Shown: in pieces, positions 56,742 through 64,000 of the stretch
How the letters are laid out: each line of letters begins with the position of its first letter
Numbering within the stretch: the first letter of the stretch is position 1
Source: Massilia sp. KIM
Lineage (GTDB): Bacteria; Pseudomonadota; Gammaproteobacteria; Burkholderiales; Burkholderiaceae_D
Reading direction: 5' to 3'
DNA: 64,000 nucleotides
Assembly: GCF_002007115.1 (NCBI RefSeq)
Contig: NZ_MVAD01000002.1
Location: 248,001-312,000, forward strand
Notes under the pieces: generated by a model
What the model was told of the DNA's origin: nothing
The model's input: only the letters and a program-made list of their open reading frames with translations
Database searches by the model: none
Position numbers and translations under genes: made by a program

Positions 56742-57011
56742 TTAGCCGTTGGCGACCGAGGTCTTCGAGCCGACCGAACCGAACTTCTGGCGGAACTTCT
56801 CGACGCGGCCAGCGGTGTCGACGATCTTGTGCTTACCGGTGTAGAACGGGTGCGACTCAGCCGACACCTCGATCTTGACCAGCGGGTATTCTTTGCCTTC
56901 GTGGGTGATCGTTTCGCGGGTGGCGATGGTCGAACGGGTCACGAATTTGAAATCGCAGGACAGGTCGTGGAACACGACTTCACGGTAATCCGGATGGATA
57001 TCGGTCTTCAT
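56742..57011 (-). CDS. rpmE2: 50S ribosomal protein L31, type B
   Basis: An 89-residue ribosomal protein of the zinc-independent (C-minus) L31 type. It starts [16 protein letters not shown], carries H-P-F-Y-T-G-K and lacks the C-x-x-C pairs of zinc-type L31; only one Cys is present. In many bacteria this form replaces L31 in zinc shortage under Zur control. I see no convincing Zur box upstream, and it may be the main L31 in this lineage. ATG 57011 has AGAGG upstream. Confidence 0.95.
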   Translation of the reverse strand: MKTDIHPDYREVVFHDLSCDFKFVTRSTIATRETITHEGKEYPLVKIEVSAESHPFYTGKHKIVDTAGRVEKFRQKFGSVGSKTSVANG

Positions 57012-57188
57012 AATATTGCCTCTGATTAGGTTGGTAGCCAAAAGGCACTTCGTCGGTCGCGCTGCTTCTTGACCCGATTGCCGATCACTTGCCAGGGGTT
57101 GACTGAACCGGAGATTATAAGGTGGTTTGGGCTGGGTGGCAACTGAGGGGGCTTGGGCTTGCAACAGCGTGGGGGAAGGCGTGGGATC

Positions 57189-57515
57189 GCGGCTGTTCGT
57201 GGAACTTGGATCCCGGCCTGCGCCGGGATGACGTGCTGGAGCAGCGGGCCAAGGGGGAAGGTTGGGGATTGCGGCTGTTCGTGGAACTTGGATCCCGGCC
57301 TTCGCCGGGATGACGTGCTCCAGCATCGGGCCAAGGGGGAAGGTTCGGGATTGCGGCTGTGTGAGGGACTTGGATGCCGGCCTTCGCCGGGATGACGTGC
57401 TGGAGTAGCGGGCTAAGGGGGTGAAGGTTCGGGATTGCGGCTGTGCGAGGGACTTGGATCCCGGCCTTCGCCGGGATGACGTGCTGAAGTAGCGGGCCAA
57501 GGGGACGCTGATGGG
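57189..57515. repeat. 82-84 bp direct tandem repeat, four copies, each with a REP-like hairpin
   Basis: Units begin at 57189, 57271, 57353 and 57437 (GCGGCTGT...). Each contains GACTTGGATCCCGG-type or GAACTTGG-type REP sequence followed by GGGATGACGTGCTG and a GGGCCAAGGGG tail. Copies differ at a few positions. It lies upstream of rpmE2 and downstream of rho. No protein-coding frame is likely. Confidence 0.88.
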
Positions 57516-57581
57516 GCGTTTTGTGGACGCTCGCGGCAGCGTTGCCGAATCCGCACCAGTCCCTTCCCTGCGCCTTATAAC

Positions 57582-57617
57582 AACGTCATCCCGGCGCAGG
57601 CCGGGATCCAAGTTTGC
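57582..57617. repeat. Single inverted REP-like repeat
   Basis: AACGTCATCCCGGCGCAGGC... then GGGATCCAAGTTT, opposite in orientation to the four tandem copies just before it. The remainder of the gap to the rho terminator holds no gene. Confidence 0.8.
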
Positions 57618-57660
57618 CCGCAGGCCGCCCACGCCTCCCTTGAACGCAGCGCCAACAATG

Positions 57661-57687
57661 AAAAAGGGCGACCCCCAGGCCGCCCTT
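57661..57687 (-). terminator. Intrinsic terminator of rho
   Basis: On the minus strand, AAGGGCG pairs with CGCCCTT across a GC-rich loop, followed by a T-run (complement of AAAAA at 57661). Confidence 0.85.
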
Positions 57688-57711
57688 CACGCGATCGCAC
57701 TACGGTAGCGA

Positions 57712-58974
57712 TCAGCCCCCGCGGCGCATCATGTCGAAGAACTCGACATTGTTCTTGGTCGCGCGCATCTTGTCGAGGATGAACTCCATCGCCTCGATCT
57801 CGTCCATCGAGTACAGCAGCTTGCGCAGGATCCAGATCTTCTGCAGTTGGTCCGGCTTGATCAGCAGCTCTTCACGGCGGGTGCCCGACTTGTTCAGGTT
57901 GATCGCCGGGTAGACGCGCTTCTCGGCCAGGCGGCGCTCCAGGTGCACTTCCATGTTGCCGGTGCCCTTGAATTCTTCATAGATCACGTCGTCCATGCGC
58001 GAACCGGTCTCGATCAGCGCGGTCGCGACGATGGTCAGCGAGCCGCCTTCCTCGACGTTACGGGCGGCGCCGAAGAAGCGCTTCGGACGCTGCAGCGCGT
58101 TGGCGTCCACACCACCGGTCAGCACCTTGCCCGAAGCCGGGATCACGGTGTTGTAGGCGCGCGCCAGGCGGGTGATCGAGTCCAGCAGGATCACGACGTC
58201 CTTCTTCATCTCGACCAGGCGCTTGGCTTTCTCCAGCACCATCTCGGCGACCTGCACGTGGCGGGTGGCCGGTTCGTCGAAGGTCGAGGCGACCACTTCG
58301 CCGCGCACCGAACGCTGCATCTCGGTCACTTCCTCGGGACGCTCGTCGATCAGCAGCACGATCAGGGTCACGTCGGGATGGTTGGCGGTGATCGCGTGGG
58401 CGATGTGCTGCAGCATGACCGACTTGCCCGACTTCGGCGAAGCCACCAGCAGGCCGCGCTGGCCCTTGCCGATCGGCGCGATCAGGTCGACGATGCGGCC
58501 GGTGATGTTCTCGGCGCCGTTCATGTCGCGCTCCAGGCGCAGCGGCACTGAGGGGTGCAGCGGAGTCAGGTTCTCGAACAGGATGCGGTGCTTCGAGGCT
58601 TCCGGCGATTCGCCGTTGACCTTGTCCACCTTCACCAGCGCGAAGTAGCGCTCGCCATCCTTGGGCGTACGCACTTCCCCTTCGATCGAGTCACCCGTAT
58701 GCAAATTGAAGCGGCGGATCTGCGACGGCGAGATGTAGATGTCGTCGGTCGACGCCATGTAGCTCGCGTCCGGCGAGCGCAGGAATCCGAAGCCGTCGGG
58801 CAATACCTCGAGCGCGCCATCGCCGAAAATCTGTTCGCCTTGTTTCGCGCGCTTCTTCAGGATCGCGAACATCAGTTCTTGTTTGCGCAGGCGGGCTGCG
58901 TTGTCGATATCGAGGCCGATTGCCATCTCCAGCAGCGCGGAAACGTGCATCGCCTTCAGTTCAGATAAATGCAT
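57712..58974 (-). CDS. rho: Transcription termination factor Rho
   Basis: A 420-residue hexameric RNA helicase that ends transcription at Rho-dependent sites. The N-terminal helix bundle and the RNA-binding cold-shock-like domain (G-F-G-F-L-R-S) are complete. The ATPase domain has the P-loop A-S-P-K-S-G-K-S, the [10 protein letters not shown] region, [10 protein letters not shown] and the Q-loop/R-loop residues. Length is as in E. coli (419). It follows trxA, the common proteobacterial order, with a 134-bp gap containing a GC hairpin (59077-59096) that could belong to an autoregulated leader. Confidence 0.98.
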   Translation of the reverse strand: MHLSELKAMHVSALLEMAIGLDIDNAARLRKQELMFAILKKRAKQGEQIFGDGALEVLPDGFGFLRSPDASYMASTDDIYISPSQIRRFNLHTGDSIEGEVRTPKDGERYFALVKVDKVNGESPEASKHRILFENLTPLHPSVPLRLERDMNGAENITGRIVDLIAPIGKGQRGLLVASPKSGKSVMLQHIAHAITANHPDVTLIVLLIDERPEEVTEMQRSVRGEVVASTFDEPATRHVQVAEMVLEKAKRLVEMKKDVVILLDSITRLARAYNTVIPASGKVLTGGVDANALQRPKRFFGAARNVEEGGSLTIVATALIETGSRMDDVIYEEFKGTGNMEVHLERRLAEKRVYPAINLNKSGTRREELLIKPDQLQKIWILRKLLYSMDEIEAMEFILDKMRATKNNVEFFDMMRRGG

Positions 58975-59108
58975 GTGTGTGGGTGTCCCGTGACGGGAAA
59001 GTAAAGGTAGGGGAGGGAACTGCGTGGTTTTTAAACAAGCCGGAAGGACCAGGGGGCCCTACCGTCCGGGAATGACGGCAGCGCGGGCGCGCTGCCATCG
59101 CTATCGTA

Positions 59109-59435
59109 TCAGATGTTGCTGTCGATGAAAGCAGTCAGCTGGCCCTTGGCCATTGCGCCAACCTTTTGAGCGGCAGGAACACCATTCTTGAACAGGATCA
59201 GCGTCGGGATGCCACGGATGCCGAACTTGGCCGGCACGGCCTGGTTCGAGTCGACGTCCAGCTTGGCGATGGTCACCTTGCCTTCGTATTCCTTGGCCAC
59301 TTCTTCCAGGATCGGTGCAATCATCTTGCACGGGCCGCACCACTCGGCCCAGAAGTCGACCAGGACCGGGCGCTCGGACTTGAGCACGTCGGTTTCGAAG
59401 GATGCGTCGCTGATATGTTTGATGTTTTCGCTCAT
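59109..59435 (-). CDS. trxA: Thioredoxin
   Basis: A 108-residue thioredoxin, the general cytosolic disulfide reductant. The active site W-C-G-P-C is at residues 32-36 (Cys33 and Cys36). The conserved D-F-W-A-E segment, the cis-proline in G-I-P-T-L and the final helix are present. ATG 59435 follows GAGGAAACC; an upstream in-frame start would add 9 residues without support. It is upstream of rho on the same strand. Confidence 0.97.
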   Translation of the reverse strand: MSENIKHISDASFETDVLKSERPVLVDFWAEWCGPCKMIAPILEEVAKEYEGKVTIAKLDVDSNQAVPAKFGIRGIPTLILFKNGVPAAQKVGAMAKGQLTAFIDSNI

Positions 59436-59655
59436 GGTTTCCTCAAATGAGGTAAGGATCAAATAACGCCTGGAGATCGATCGCGCACGATGTCTCAGCC
59501 GGCTGCCGTAGATTGCTTATATATTGCTGCTTCACAATGGTGGAGGCACTGTGGGCAAATTTCAATATGGAAGAACGGCTAGAGGGTGTCAGGCGGGGAA
59601 TGCAGCGAATAATACCCCATTTTTTTAAAAAGTGTTCGCTGCTTTGTACAAAATC

Positions 59656-60057
59656 TCAACATTCCACGGCGCTGCGCAATTGCTCCATGCTGATCGGCTT
59701 GCGCAGGCCGGCCGCCACGTCCAGCCCGAGGGCGCGCGCCAGCTCGCCGGCGGCTTCGCGCAGGCCGTCGTCCAGGGCCGAGAGCAGCACCACCTTGCCG
59801 CGGTAGCCCTGGCCGGCGGCGGCCTGCAGGAACTCGATGCCGTCCATTTCGGGCAGCATCAGGTCGCAGATCATGAGGTCGGGCCGGTGCTCGTCCAGGC
59901 GCTCGAGGGCGCCGCGGGCGTCGGCTTCCAGCGCCACGTGGCCGACCCCCATCCTGGTCAGCATCGCGTCCAGGGCCTCTAGCAGGATCTCGTCGTCGTC
60001 CAGCACCAGCACGCGCCGGGGGGCAGTGGGCGAAGCGGCGGTGGCGTAGGTCATCAT
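59656..60057 (-). CDS. Single-domain response regulator
   Basis: A 133-residue protein that is only a receiver domain: the acidic pocket L-D-D-D-E, phospho-acceptor Asp in I-C-D-L-M-L-P-E-M-D-G, the L-S-A switch and K-P near the end. No output domain is fused. Such proteins shuttle phosphate in relays or act by binding partners. No kinase is adjacent. Two consecutive ATG codons (60057 and 60054) can start it. Confidence 0.88.
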   Translation of the reverse strand: MMTYATAASPTAPRRVLVLDDDEILLEALDAMLTRMGVGHVALEADARGALERLDEHRPDLMICDLMLPEMDGIEFLQAAAGQGYRGKVVLLSALDDGLREAAGELARALGLDVAAGLRKPISMEQLRSAVEC

Positions 60058-60154
60058 GGGCTGGGCGTGGGCGCGAGATGTTGAACGACGGTCATTATGG
60101 CGAAGTTTGGGCCCGCGTGCAGCGCGGCGACAGGTTTATTTGCGCCAAACGGTA

Positions 60155-60871
60155 TCACACGCTGCCGGTGAAGCGCGCCAGATGGCCCGGATGCCACATG
60201 GTGGCCACCGAGGCGATGCGGCCTGCCGAGGTGGTGCGGCGGTGCAGCACCAGGCAGCAGCTGTCCGGCGGCACGCCCAGCATGGCGGCCACGCCCGGCT
60301 GGGCCGGCTGGGCCTCGATGGTATACACCGCGCCCTGCAGCGGCGCGGCCTGCATCAGGTGCTCGTTGGGCGTGATCAGGCGGAAGTCCTGCTCCAGGTA
60401 GGCCGGGGCGCAGGCCGGATTGACCCAGCGGTCTTCCAGCTGGATCGGGACCTCGTTCTCGAAGTGGACGATCAGCGAATGGAAGAGCGGCGCGCCGGGA
60501 TCGAGGTCGAACTCGGCGGCCAGCTCGTCGCCTGCTTCCTCCTGGCGCAGCAGGCGCACGTCGGCGCGATGGGCCTTGCCGCGTGCGCGGATCTCGTCGG
60601 CGATGTTGCGGATCTCGACCAGGGTGGCCTGGTACTTCTGCGGCGCCACATAAGTGCCCGAGCCCTGGCGGCGCACCAGCACCTGCTCGGCGGTCAGCTC
60701 GCGCACGGCGCGGTTGACGGTCATGCGCGAGACGCCGAACTGGCGCACCAGGGCCTGCTCGGACGGCACCAGGTCGCCTTCCTTCCAGCGCCCGGAAGCG
60801 ATCTCGCTCACCAGGTAATCCTTGATGCGCTGGAAAATGGGCGTGCTGTCTTGCGCGGTCTGCTCTTCCAA
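60155..60871 (-). CDS. GntR-family regulator, HutC type
   Basis: About 238 residues. An N-terminal winged helix (P-S-E-Q-A-L-V-R-Q-F-G-V-S-R-M-T-V-N-R-A) is followed by a UTRA ligand-binding domain of the HutC subfamily, which represses histidine-use genes and responds to urocanate. The frame is open to 60949 (TTG), but a TAGAAT box inside that stretch and GGAGAG before TTG 60871 favour the shorter start; GTG 60883 is another option. No hut genes lie beside it on the right; the amidohydrolase at 62.9 kb is not HutI-like. Its target is therefore uncertain, and it is divergent from ada. Confidence 0.8.
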   Translation of the reverse strand: MEEQTAQDSTPIFQRIKDYLVSEIASGRWKEGDLVPSEQALVRQFGVSRMTVNRAVRELTAEQVLVRRQGSGTYVAPQKYQATLVEIRNIADEIRARGKAHRADVRLLRQEEAGDELAAEFDLDPGAPLFHSLIVHFENEVPIQLEDRWVNPACAPAYLEQDFRLITPNEHLMQAAPLQGAVYTIEAQPAQPGVAAMLGVPPDSCCLVLHRRTTSAGRIASVATMWHPGHLARFTGSV

Positions 60872-61013
60872 ACTACTCTCCACGGTGCCGGTTGGGCTGG
60901 CCGGATGGCCATCCTTCAACTGGATTCTAGCATTCGGATTCGAGAGCAAGACCCGGAGTGCGGCCGTCCCGGCGGCGGTTTAAGCTGACGGCATACCGAT
61001 TCGAGAAGTAACC

Positions 61014-62090
61014 ATGAACGCCGCGATTCCACGCACCGCCACCACCTTCGACAGCGACGACGCGCGCTGGGACGCCGTGCAGCGCCGCGACCGCGCCGCC
61101 GACGGCCAGTTCGTTTATTCGGTGCGCAGCACCGGGGTCTACTGCCGCCCGTCCTGCCCCTCGCGCGGCGCGCTGCGCGCCAACGTCGCCTTCCACGCCA
61201 GCTGCGCCGAGGCCGAAAGCGCGGGCTTTCGCGCCTGCCTGCGCTGCAAGCCGAACGGGCCGGCCCTGGCCGAGCGCCAGGCCGAGGCGGTGGCGCGCGC
61301 CTGCCGCCTGATCGAGGCGTCCGAGGACGAGCCCGACCTCGACAGCCTGGCCCGCGAGGCCGGCATGAGCCGCTTCCACTTCCACCGCGTATTCAAGGCG
61401 CATACCGGCATCACGCCCAAGGCCTATGCGGCGGCGCGCCGCGCGGCGCGGGTGCGCAGCAGCTTGCAGGAGTCGTCCACGGTCACCGAGGCGATCTTCG
61501 ACGCCGGCTTCAATTCGAGCGGGCGCTTCTACGCCGCCTCGGGCGGGCTGCTGGGAATGAGTCCGCGCCGCTACCGCAGCGGCGGGCAGGGCGAGACCAT
61601 CCGCTTCGCCGTGGCCCAATGCTCGCTGGGCGCGGTGCTGGTCGCCAGCACCGAACGCGGCATCTGCTGCGTGCTGATCGGCGACCAGCCCGAGCCCCTG
61701 GTGCGCGACCTGCAGGAGCGCTTCCCGCGCGCCGAGCTGCAGGGCGCCGAGGCCGATTTCGAGCGCACCGTGGCGCGCGTGATCGGCCTGATCGAAACCC
61801 CCGGCCAGGGGCTGGACCTGCCGCTCGACGTGCGCGGCACCGCCTTCCAGCAGCGCGTGTGGCAGGCCCTGCGCGAGATCCCGGCCGGCCAGACCGTCAG
61901 CTATGCCGAGCTGGCCGAGCGCATCGGCCTGAAGGACGGCGCGCGCGCGGTGGCCGGGGCCTGCGCCGCCAATCCGGTGGCGGTGGCGATTCCCTGCCAC
62001 CGCGTGGTGCGCACCGACGGCGCGCTGTCGGGCTACCGCTGGGGCATCGAGCGCAAGCGCACCCTGCTCGAGCGCGAGGCCCAGCAATGA
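61014..62090 (+). CDS. ada: Ada: methylphosphotriester/O6-methylguanine methyltransferase and regulator
   Basis: A 358-residue bifunctional Ada. The N-terminal zinc domain has Cys44, Cys48, Cys75 and Cys78 (C-x3-C...C-x2-C), which take methyl groups from phosphotriesters. An AraC-type helix-turn-helix (about 90-190) allows transcription activation, and the C-terminal O6-alkylguanine domain has P-C-H-R-V with acceptor Cys328. All activities look intact. It should sense alkylation damage and activate its own operon. Its stop overlaps the start of a 2OG oxygenase gene (ATGA), in the place where E. coli has alkB. Confidence 0.95.
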   Translation: MNAAIPRTATTFDSDDARWDAVQRRDRAADGQFVYSVRSTGVYCRPSCPSRGALRANVAFHASCAEAESAGFRACLRCKPNGPALAERQAEAVARACRLIEASEDEPDLDSLAREAGMSRFHFHRVFKAHTGITPKAYAAARRAARVRSSLQESSTVTEAIFDAGFNSSGRFYAASGGLLGMSPRRYRSGGQGETIRFAVAQCSLGAVLVASTERGICCVLIGDQPEPLVRDLQERFPRAELQGAEADFERTVARVIGLIETPGQGLDLPLDVRGTAFQQRVWQALREIPAGQTVSYAELAERIGLKDGARAVAGACAANPVAVAIPCHRVVRTDGALSGYRWGIERKRTLLEREAQQ

Positions 62091-62776
62091 AGGAAGTGGA
62101 CTGGGATGCGGTGGCCGACCAGCTCGACGGTTTCGGCTGCGCCGTGATCCCCGGCCTGCTGTCGGCCGACGAGTGCGCGTGGTATGCGCGGCTGTACGAC
62201 AGTCCCGGGCTATTCCGCAGCCGCGTGGTGATGGAGCGCCATGGCTTCGGGCGCGGCGAGTACCAGTACTTCGCCTATCCGCTCCCCGGCTCGCTGGCAT
62301 GGCTGCGCGCCCACCTGTATCCGCCGCTGGCGCGCATCGCCAACCGCTGGCAGGCCGCGCTCGGACTGGACGGGGGCTTTCCCGCAGCGCACGAGGACTT
62401 CCTGGCGCGCTGCCATGCCGCCGGCCAGCTGCGCCCCACGCCGCTGCTGCTGCGCTACCGCGAGGGCGACTACAACTGCCTGCACCAGGACCTGTACGGC
62501 GAGCAGGTCTTTCCCTTGCAGGTGGCGGTGCTGCTTTCGCGTCCCGGCCAGGACTTCGAGGGCGGCGAATTCGTATTGACGGAACAGCGCCCGCGCATGC
62601 AGTCGCGCGCCGAGGTGGTGGCGCTGGGGCAGGGTGACGCCGTCGTGTTCGCGGTCAACCAGCGCCCGGTGCAGGGCACGCGCGGCGTGTACCGGGTGGC
62701 GATGCGCCACGGCGTGAGCCGCCTGAAGGCGGGCAGCCGCCATACCCTGGGGATCATCTTCCACGACGCGGACTAG
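62087..62776 (+). CDS. 2-oxoglutarate/Fe(II) oxygenase, not AlkB-like
   Basis: A 229-residue oxygenase of the double-stranded beta-helix type. The iron facial triad is H-Q-D (His133, Asp135) with a distal His208, and Arg218 (S-R-H-T-L-G) is suited to bind 2-oxoglutarate. The N-terminal half (D-E-C-x-W-Y-A-R-L-Y...) and the G-Q-D-F-E-G-G-E-F segment resemble uncharacterised prolyl-hydroxylase-like proteins rather than AlkB. ATG 62087 overlaps the ada stop by 4 bp, so it is almost certainly part of the Ada response. A repair or demethylation role is inferred from context. Confidence 0.85.
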   Translation: MKEVDWDAVADQLDGFGCAVIPGLLSADECAWYARLYDSPGLFRSRVVMERHGFGRGEYQYFAYPLPGSLAWLRAHLYPPLARIANRWQAALGLDGGFPAAHEDFLARCHAAGQLRPTPLLLRYREGDYNCLHQDLYGEQVFPLQVAVLLSRPGQDFEGGEFVLTEQRPRMQSRAEVVALGQGDAVVFAVNQRPVQGTRGVYRVAMRHGVSRLKAGSRHTLGIIFHDAD

Positions 62777-62866
62777 CCTGGCTATGCCCCTCGCGCAAAC
62801 TTCTATACACTTCTCCGTGCCGTGCCCACGAGGCGCGGGACCCCACCACAACGGAGAAGAGAAAGC

Positions 62867-64000
62867 ATGCGCGTGCGCCAGATTCCACAGTGTTCCCTGT
62901 TCGTTCTCGCCGCCCTCGGCAGCCTGTCGGCCCATGCCGACACGGTGATCGACAACGCCAACGGCTATACCCTCAACGCCAAGGGCGAACTGGTCCAGTT
63001 CAGCGCGCTGGCCTTCGACGACAGCGGACGGATCATCGCCGTGGGCGCGAGCGCCGACGTGGCCGCGAAGGCGAAGAACGCACGCCGCATCGACGCCCAG
63101 GGCCGCACCGTGCTGCCCGGCCTGATCGACGCCCATGGCCACGTGTTCGGCCTGGGCCAGCAGCTCACCCAGCTCGACCTGTTCCGCACCACCTCGCTCG
63201 AACAGGCCACCCGGGCGATCGGCGAGTACGCGCGCGCCAACCCCGGCCATGCCTGGATCCGCGGCCGTGGCTGGAACCAGGAGAACTGGAAGCTGGGGCG
63301 CTTCCCGACCGCCGCCGAACTCGACGCCGTGGTGAGCGACCGCCCGGTGTGGCTGGAGCGGGTCGACGGCCACGCCGGCTGGGCCAACAGCCAGACCCTG
63401 AAGCTGGCCGGCATCACGAAGTCGACTCCGGACCCGGTGGGCGGCAAGATCATCCGCGACGCCAATGGCGAGGCGACCGGGGTATTGGTGGACGCGGCCC
63501 AGGACCTGGTGGTGAAGGTGCTGCCGCAGCAGACCGAGGCAGAAGGCCGCGTGGTGCTGGACCGCGCGCTGCAGGAGATCGCACGGGTCGGCATCACCAG
63601 CGTGCACGATGCGGGCATCGGCGTGTTCGAGGACCGCCTATACCGCGCCTATGCCGATGGGGGCAAGCTGACTGCGCGCGTGTACGCCATGATCGGCGGC
63701 ACCGACAAGGACTTCGACGCGCTGGCCAAGAACGGTCCGCTCAAGGATTACGGCAAGGGCATGTACGCGCTGCGTTCCGTCAAGCTGTATTCGGACGGCG
63801 CGCTGGGCAGCCGCGGCGCGGCCCTGATCAAGCCCTACAGCGACGAGCCGCATTCGCACGGCCTGCTGTTCTACAAAAAGGAGCAGATGGACGCGATGAT
63901 GTCCAAGGCCATGCGCAAGGGCTACCAGGTCAACGTGCACGCGATCGGCGACGCCGGCAACCACCAACTGTTGGACATTTATCAGAAAGAGGTCGCGGTG
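62867..64000 (+). CDS. Amidohydrolase family 3 protein (partial, runs off the window)
   Basis: The first 378 codons are visible and no stop is reached. A signal peptide (about 1-24, ending A-H-A) indicates export. The metal motif L-P-G-L-I-D-A-H-G-H is at about residues 84-93, with the G-R-G-W-N-Q and S-D-G-A-L-G-S-R-G segments of YtcJ-like amidohydrolases and a V-H-A-I-G-D metal-binding histidine late in the visible part. Substrate is unknown. GGAG lies about 10 nt upstream of ATG 62867. It is not coupled to the ada operon, being 90 bp downstream. Confidence 0.9.
   Translation, partial: MRVRQIPQCSLFVLAALGSLSAHADTVIDNANGYTLNAKGELVQFSALAFDDSGRIIAVGASADVAAKAKNARRIDAQGRTVLPGLIDAHGHVFGLGQQLTQLDLFRTTSLEQATRAIGEYARANPGHAWIRGRGWNQENWKLGRFPTAAELDAVVSDRPVWLERVDGHAGWANSQTLKLAGITKSTPDPVGGKIIRDANGEATGVLVDAAQDLVVKVLPQQTEAEGRVVLDRALQEIARVGITSVHDAGIGVFEDRLYRAYADGGKLTARVYAMIGGTDKDFDALAKNGPLKDYGKGMYALRSVKLYSDGALGSRGAALIKPYSDEPHSHGLLFYKKEQMDAMMSKAMRKGYQVNVHAIGDAGNHQLLDIYQKEVAV

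Noticed and set aside
57189..57515. CRISPR or protein-coding tandem repeat
   Set aside because: The units are whole 82-84 bp copies including REP hairpins, not short repeats with unique spacers, and frames change between copies.
56742..57632. A 296-residue protein ending in L31
   Set aside because: The N-terminal two thirds is translated REP repeat DNA; the real gene is the 89-residue L31 from ATG 57011.

Overview
The window is a high-GC chromosomal segment of a betaproteobacterium. The family mix and gene order (fba-purC-purE-purK-tsaC, trxA-rho, cfa, gcdH-type dehydrogenase, several c-di-GMP proteins, a selenoneine-synthase-like gene) suggest Oxalobacteraceae, close to Massilia/Janthinobacterium. 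This assignment is inferred from sequence character; no database was searched. There is no transposase, integrase, phage gene or CRISPR array, so the segment looks like core chromosome with short dispersed repeats.

Layout. 1-7.6 kb: the end of pyruvate kinase, class II aldolase, the purC-purE-purK-tsaC run, a secreted GDSL lipoprotein behind a strongly folded leader, and OmpW. 7.8-14.9 kb: a PAS-GGDEF-EAL protein, a large CBM9/DUF5916-like outer-membrane protein, a guanidine exporter gene under a guanidine-II (mini-ykkC) riboswitch, an acyl-CoA dehydrogenase and a flavin reductase. 15-21 kb: msrA, cfa, a hemerythrin-PdxH fusion, tcdA, an FKBP isomerase and cysK. 21.2-28.2 kb: an SmtB-like ArsR regulator coupled to a His-rich zinc exporter, a lone SenA/EgtB-like gene, an M16 protease, a phosphoesterase and pncC. 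28.5-34.2 kb: a hybrid kinase translationally coupled to a REC-PAS-GGDEF-EAL-REC protein, then thiL. 34.4-41.3 kb: maeB, then a four-gene GDP-D-rhamnose/glycosyltransferase operon. 41.3-46 kb: an unusual 13-nt repeat tract and a MHYT kinase / HD-GYP pair. 46.2-47.6 kb: a lone solute-binding protein and two small secreted Cys-rich proteins. 47.7-53.7 kb: an envelope-sugar locus (ArnT-like transferase, VTT membrane protein and DPM1-like transferase on one strand; ugd and a UDP-glucuronate epimerase on the other). 54-64 kb: tRNA-Leu(CAA), a second ArnT-like protein, rpmE2, an 82-bp tandem repeat, rho, trxA, a lone receiver, a HutC-like repressor, an ada plus 2OG-oxygenase operon and a truncated amidohydrolase.

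Themes. Three proteins handle c-di-GMP (7.8, 30.6 and 41.7 kb) and two of them sit beside hybrid kinases. Two polysaccharide systems are present: GDP-D-rhamnose (37-41 kb) and uronic acid via lipid-linked sugar (47.7-53.7 kb). TsaC and TcdA act on the same tRNA modification (t6A to ct6A) although unlinked. Several genes have a -10-like hexamer 6-7 nt before the ATG and no Shine-Dalgarno, suggesting leaderless mRNAs.

The best candidates for something undescribed are the hemerythrin-PdxH fusion, the 49-residue secreted peptide with four Asp-Cys-Cys motifs, the three-way-junction leader of the GDSL lipoprotein, and the ugd/epimerase/DPM1-like/VTT/ArnT-like locus.
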